Assembly (NCBI RefSeq): GCF_016429255.1
Contig: NZ_JAELUG010000047.1
Span: forward strand, 1 to 45,422
Source of the DNA: Rhizobium sp. ASV8
GTDB taxonomy: Bacteria; Pseudomonadota; Alphaproteobacteria; Rhizobiales; Rhizobiaceae
Length of the DNA stretch: 45,422 nucleotides
Direction: 5' to 3'
Positions within the stretch are counted from its first letter, which is position 1; each line of letters begins with the position of its first letter. Both the position numbers and the translations under genes were made by a program. Under the pieces are notes generated by a model. The model saw only the letters and a program-made list of their open reading frames with translations. It was not told the DNA's origin and did not search any database. Of this stretch, positions 42,089 through 45,422 are shown one piece after another.

Positions 42089-42966
42089 GCTTTGCCTTCA
42101 GTTCGGGCGACCACGCGCGCAGCGCCTTCGGCAACGAGAGCGCCGCCGATGGTGTAAAGAACGATCATCGCGATGGGAGCCAGGGCTGCGAAAGGTTGCG
42201 TGCCGAGGCCGCCGCCGTTTTCGTTGACCATCAGGCCCCAATCGGCAGCCGGTGGCTGGATGCCGTAGCCGATGAAGCTCATCGACGAGAGAATGCCGAC
42301 CGACCAGCTGAGCCTCAGGCCAAGCTCGACCAGCAGAGGTGAGGAGACATTGGGCAGAAGTTCGCGCAGGATGATATTGTGTCCGGGTTTGCCGACGGCC
42401 TTCGCCCAGAGCACGTATTCCTGATTGAGAAGAGGCAGTGCGGCGCCGCGGATCACCCGCGCCACGCCTGGCATCAAGGTCAATGTCACCAGCCCGACTA
42501 GCAAAGCCGGTTCAGGCCCGAACACCGAGACGCAGAGAAGGGTCAGCAGAACGCCGGGGAAAGCAAGCAGGACATCCAGCGATCGCATCAGCAGAAGGTC
42601 CGTCCAACCGCCGTAATAGGCGGTGACGAGCGCGATGGCGGCACCGAGCGCAACACTCAGCAACGCCGAAATCGGTGCCATCCAGGCAAGATAGACACCG
42701 CCGGAAAGCACGCGGGAGAAAACGTCGCGCCCGAGGTTGTCGGTGCCCAGCAACGCCATCGCGGAAGGCATCGCATAGGGTTTGCCCACCGGTGCTGCCG
42801 GATCATAAGGCGTAAGAAATGGGCCAATCACGATCAAGGCCGTTATGACCACCAGCAGCGCGACACCCCAGCGCACCTGCGCTGACGTCCAGAGGCGGCG
42901 CCACCCGGTGGGACGCGGGCGAAACCGCCGGCGCGTTGCCGGCATTATGTCCACATCGATACTCAT
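42085..42966 (-). CDS. DppC-type ABC transporter permease (importer 2)
   Basis: 293-aa permease with the DppC signature segments: TPYDPAAPVGKPYAMPSAMALLGTDNLGRDVFSRVLSGG, EAA loop (QEYVLWAKAVGKPGHNIILRELLPNVSSPLLVEL) and SFIGYGIQPPAADWGLMVNENGG. ATG at 42966 overlaps the upstream permease stop codon by 4 nt and has GGAGGG 8 nt before it; a much longer open frame to 43740 is overlapping noise. Four-base overlaps on both sides indicate tight translational coupling. Confidence 0.93.
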   Translation of the reverse strand: MSIDVDIMPATRRRFRPRPTGWRRLWTSAQVRWGVALLVVITALIVIGPFLTPYDPAAPVGKPYAMPSAMALLGTDNLGRDVFSRVLSGGVYLAWMAPISALLSVALGAAIALVTAYYGGWTDLLLMRSLDVLLAFPGVLLTLLCVSVFGPEPALLVGLVTLTLMPGVARVIRGAALPLLNQEYVLWAKAVGKPGHNIILRELLPNVSSPLLVELGLRLSWSVGILSSMSFIGYGIQPPAADWGLMVNENGGGLGTQPFAALAPIAMIVLYTIGGALVAEGAARVVARTEGKA

Positions 42967-43976
42967 GCGGCGTGCCCTCCTTGCCGGTTTGACGCGCCAT
43001 TTCTCCGCGCGAGCGCATCGGCGATAAGATTGAGGATGAAATAGGCGGAGGCGATCACGAGCACATTCGCCTGGATGACAGGCAGATCGCGGTTGGTGAC
43101 GGCATCGACCAAGGCGCTGCCGACGCCCGGGTAGGCGAACAGGTATTCGACCACGACAATACCGCCGACGGTAAATGCCGCCACCATGCTTGCCGCCGGA
43201 ATGACCGGAGCGACAGCATTCGGCAATGCATGGCGAAAAAGGATTCGGCTCGGAGACAGTCCCTTCAGGATCGCCGTTTGAATGTACTCGGTTGCCATCA
43301 CATCGATCACGGCGACGCGGACCAGCCTGGAGAGATACATGACACCGGGGATGATGACGGTCGCGGCAGGCAGCACCAGCGCAACGGGATAGGAGAACGG
43401 CGAGCCTCCTGGCGGAATGAAGGAAACCGCAGGCAGAACGTGCAGCACAGTTGTTGCAAAGAGCGCAACCAGCACTGTCCCGGTGACGAAGTCCGGAACG
43501 GCATTGGCAACCATCGACATGCCGAGAAAAAGCCTGTCGAGGAAACCGTCGCGAAACTGCGCGGCCGCGACGCCGAGAACCAGCGACAGCGGCAACATCA
43601 CCGCAAGCGCGACACCGCTCAAAGCCGCGGAATTGCGTACCGCAAGAACGAGGATATCGGCGACCGGCTGCCCATTGGCAAGAGAGACGCCCCAGTCTCC
43701 ACGCAGAATCCCCCCCAGCCACGACAGATATTGCCACCAAAGCGGCTGATCGAGACCGAGATCGGAGCGAAGTGAAATGAGCTGTTCCGGCGTCGCGCTC
43801 TGACCGAGGATCATGTTGGCGACATCACCGGGCAAGGCTCTCGCGGCGAGAAAGATCAGCAGTGATACGGCAAGTAGGGTAAGGATGCCCTGCAACAGCA
43901 TTGCGAACAAAGGCTGTAGCCTGGAAAGCCACCCCATCACCATAGGATCATTATGGTTCTGGCTATCGGCAGTCAT
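42963..43976 (-). CDS. DppB-type ABC transporter permease (importer 2)
   Basis: 337-aa permease with the DppB N-terminal helix and loop (ALPGDVANMILGQSATPEQLISLRSDLGLDQPLWWQYLSWLGGILRGDWGVSL), further membrane segments, and EAA loop (TEYIQTAILKGLSPSRILFRHALPNAVAPVIPAASM). ATG at 43976 (MTADSQNHND) is the likely start; a shorter one at 43943 is possible and the open frame back to 44276 is not permease-like. It is 131 nt after the binding-protein gene, with a hairpin between. Confidence 0.92.
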   Translation of the reverse strand: MTADSQNHNDPMVMGWLSRLQPLFAMLLQGILTLLAVSLLIFLAARALPGDVANMILGQSATPEQLISLRSDLGLDQPLWWQYLSWLGGILRGDWGVSLANGQPVADILVLAVRNSAALSGVALAVMLPLSLVLGVAAAQFRDGFLDRLFLGMSMVANAVPDFVTGTVLVALFATTVLHVLPAVSFIPPGGSPFSYPVALVLPAATVIIPGVMYLSRLVRVAVIDVMATEYIQTAILKGLSPSRILFRHALPNAVAPVIPAASMVAAFTVGGIVVVEYLFAYPGVGSALVDAVTNRDLPVIQANVLVIASAYFILNLIADALARRNGASNRQGGHAA

Positions 43977-44006
43977 GGAAATGCTTCTTCCTGCTATGCG
44001 GCCTGC

Positions 44007-44047
44007 TGGAGCGCCTCCGCTTTCCTCCGGATCGCGGAGGCACTCCA
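44007..44047 (-). repeat. Intercistronic hairpin between binding protein and permease of importer 2
   Basis: TGGAG-c-GCCTCCGC (44007-44020) pairs with GCGGAGGC-a-CTCCA (44034-44047): 13 bp with one mismatch and a 13-nt loop. A hairpin after the first gene of a binding-protein operon commonly lets that gene be expressed more than the membrane components. Confidence 0.6.
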
Positions 44048-44107
44048 TCTTCTGTTTCATTCCGCATTCCGGGCGGATAATCGCTCCGCACGCTTCCCGG
44101 AATTCCT

Positions 44108-45422
44108 CTATTTCTTGACGGTGACACCGGCATATTGGATCGGCGTACGGCCATAGAAATCCGGCTTCAATCCGCTGACGGTATCTCGATAGACGGTGAT
44201 GTTTTCCGGATAGGCCGGCACGATATGGCCGCTGCGCTTGTACTCGACCGCCTGCATCTGGGTGATCAGCTTGCACTGTGCGGCAAGGTCGCTCGTGCTT
44301 TCGAGACGCTTGGCCAGATCGTTATACTCGGCATCGTCGAAATGGGTTGCATTCTCGCCCTGATCCGGCAGCAGGGCTGCAAGAGTTCCCGTTTCATAAG
44401 GCCCGCTTGCCAGGCTGACGAGGAATGGCCATTCGCGCCAACGGTTGAGGAAAGTCGCCGGATCGAGGCGGCGCACCTTGATCGTGATACCCGCCTGTGC
44501 GGCCTGCTGGGCGAAGAGCTGCGCCATTTCCATCATGCCGGAATAGGCGCCATCGGTCACCACTTCGAGGCGAAGGTTGGTTTTCCCGGCCTCGGCCAGC
44601 AGTTGTTTCGCCTTGGCGATATCCTGCACGCGCTGCGCCACGGATGGAACCGGGCAGGCAGTATTGTTGCCGAGATAGTCGTTGGCGATCGTCGCATAAC
44701 CGCTGAATGCGTTGTCGACGATCTGCTGACGATCGACAACCAGCTTCAATGCCTCAAGAACCCGCGGATCCTTGAAGGGCTCCGTATCCACCCTGACGGC
44801 CAGCATGGGATAGGTGGTCGTGCCGCTGATTACGGTTTTCAGCTTCGGATCCTTCGTCAACGACGGCACGTCGGTATAGGGCACCGAATAGGCAATATCG
44901 ATCTGCCCGCCACGCAACGCATTGGTGACCGCCTGCTGGTCACGGAAGCCGATGATCCGCAGCTTGTCGAAACCGGGCTTCTCGCCCCAATAGTCTTCGA
45001 ACCGGGTCAACCGGGTTTCCTGACCGGGCGTGAAGGAATCGAGAGTAAATGGGCCTGTGCCGACCACGGAGCCGTCGGCAGCGATAGCGCGCATCCTGAA
45101 GTGGTCGTCGGCGAAAGCGTTAGCAAACAGGCCGAAAGGACGATTGAGGGTAAACTCCACGGTCAGATCGTCAACTTTGCGGATCTTGGCGGGATCGACG
45201 AAGTCGATCTGGCTGGAGACAACGAAATGATTGGCCTTGTCCAGCATATAGCGGATGCTTGCGATCACGTCGTCTGCGGTGAACGGCTTTCCGTCGTGGC
45301 GCTTGACGTTGGGACGAAGCTTGACGGTCCAGACGTCCATGGCCGCATTCGGGGTCATGGACTCCGCAAGGCGCATGACGACGCCACCCTTGGAATCGTG
45401 GCTGGTGAGGCCGTCATACAGC
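44108..45422 (-). CDS. Dipeptide/oligopeptide-type ABC substrate-binding protein (importer 2), N-terminus missing
   Basis: At least 437 residues of an SBP family 5 (DppA/OppA type) protein; the frame is open to the window edge, reading LYDGLTSHDSKGGVVMRLAESMTPN, so the signal peptide and first part lie outside. Family motifs are WTVKLRPNVKRHDGKPFTADDVIASIRYML, VGTGPFTLDSFTPGQE and NALRGGQIDIAYSVPYTDV. It heads the importer operon on this strand. It shares overall layout with the protein at 14878 but its C-terminal half is quite different, so the ligands probably differ. An internal ATG at 45376 is not the true start. Confidence 0.93.
   Translation of the reverse strand, partial: LYDGLTSHDSKGGVVMRLAESMTPNAAMDVWTVKLRPNVKRHDGKPFTADDVIASIRYMLDKANHFVVSSQIDFVDPAKIRKVDDLTVEFTLNRPFGLFANAFADDHFRMRAIAADGSVVGTGPFTLDSFTPGQETRLTRFEDYWGEKPGFDKLRIIGFRDQQAVTNALRGGQIDIAYSVPYTDVPSLTKDPKLKTVISGTTTYPMLAVRVDTEPFKDPRVLEALKLVVDRQQIVDNAFSGYATIANDYLGNNTACPVPSVAQRVQDIAKAKQLLAEAGKTNLRLEVVTDGAYSGMMEMAQLFAQQAAQAGITIKVRRLDPATFLNRWREWPFLVSLASGPYETGTLAALLPDQGENATHFDDAEYNDLAKRLESTSDLAAQCKLITQMQAVEYKRSGHIVPAYPENITVYRDTVSGLKPDFYGRTPIQYAGVTVKK

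Noticed and set aside
42967..43740. Long extension of the importer-2 DppC permease
   Set aside because: It lies wholly inside the DppB permease gene in another frame and is Arg/Cys-rich; the ATG at 42966 gives a normal coupled start.
1..45422. CRISPR arrays, prophage, insertion sequences, tRNA or rRNA genes
   Set aside because: No regularly spaced repeats, no phage or transposase protein motifs, and no tRNA cloverleaf or rRNA signature was noticed on either strand.

Overview
The window looks like an accessory, catabolism-rich stretch from a member of the Rhizobiaceae (Rhizobium/Agrobacterium type), perhaps a plasmid or chromid. The reasons are the high and even GC, an AapQ/AapM-type general amino-acid permease pair, many ABC importers and one-component regulators (LacI, AraC/GlxA, two IclR, LuxR), and an intergenic element at 6433-6537 that reads like the short palindromic repeats scattered through rhizobial genomes. 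I see no rRNA, tRNA, CRISPR array, transposase, integrase or replication gene. The genus is an inference.

Layout. 1-3905 (+): two polar amino-acid ABC permeases (operon entered from upstream; no ATPase in view), then an amidase. 4256-6370 (+): a clade-3 catalase and an HD-domain protein of the cyanamide-hydratase family, closed by a terminator. 6532-8728 (-): a GlxA-type AraC regulator and a LacI regulator. 8928-12597 (+): a three-subunit FAD dehydrogenase complex (Tat-exported small subunit, GMC flavoprotein with an Fe-S cysteine motif, triheme cytochrome c). A perfect 18-bp palindrome lies between it and the divergent LacI gene. 12711-14553: a fumarylacetoacetate-hydrolase-family (FAH) enzyme (-) divergent from an IclR regulator (+). 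14878-20143 (+): a complete dipeptide-type ABC importer with a fused double ATPase.

20308-25546: a Tm-1-like (UPF0261) protein and an aldehyde dehydrogenase (-), divergent from an IclR regulator and a class-III aminotransferase (+). 25720-29512 (+): a LuxR-type regulator, then a VOC-fold (glyoxalase/extradiol dioxygenase) protein, a group-D flavin monooxygenase, a carboxymuconolactone-decarboxylase-like protein and a small protein. 29982-32809 (-): a flavin reductase, a second group-D monooxygenase and a DapB-like dehydrogenase, followed upstream by a cysteine-rich substrate-binding protein (33187-34440, -) and an HSL-family esterase (35190-36140, -). 36496-39678 (+): a GH15 glucoamylase-like enzyme and a ROK-type sugar kinase. 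39806-45422 (-): a cupin protein and a second dipeptide-type ABC importer with the same architecture as the first; its binding protein runs off the window.

How the genes may work together. The most informative regulatory signal is a 36-bp element made of two GTTCGATAT copies exactly 21 bp apart. It occurs 12-13 nt upstream of two start codons 13 kb apart: the FAH-family gene (next to its divergent IclR regulator) and the VOC/monooxygenase operon. This suggests one IclR regulon joining hydroxylation, oxidative cleavage, acylpyruvate-type hydrolysis and decarboxylation into a route for degrading an unidentified, probably aromatic or heterocyclic, compound. Two monooxygenases with a single flavin reductase fit that picture. 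Other self-contained modules are catalase plus cyanamide-hydratase-like HD protein, glucoamylase plus glucokinase-like ROK protein, and the LacI-linked periplasmic sugar/polyol dehydrogenase. All functions are read from sequence motifs only; substrates are inference.
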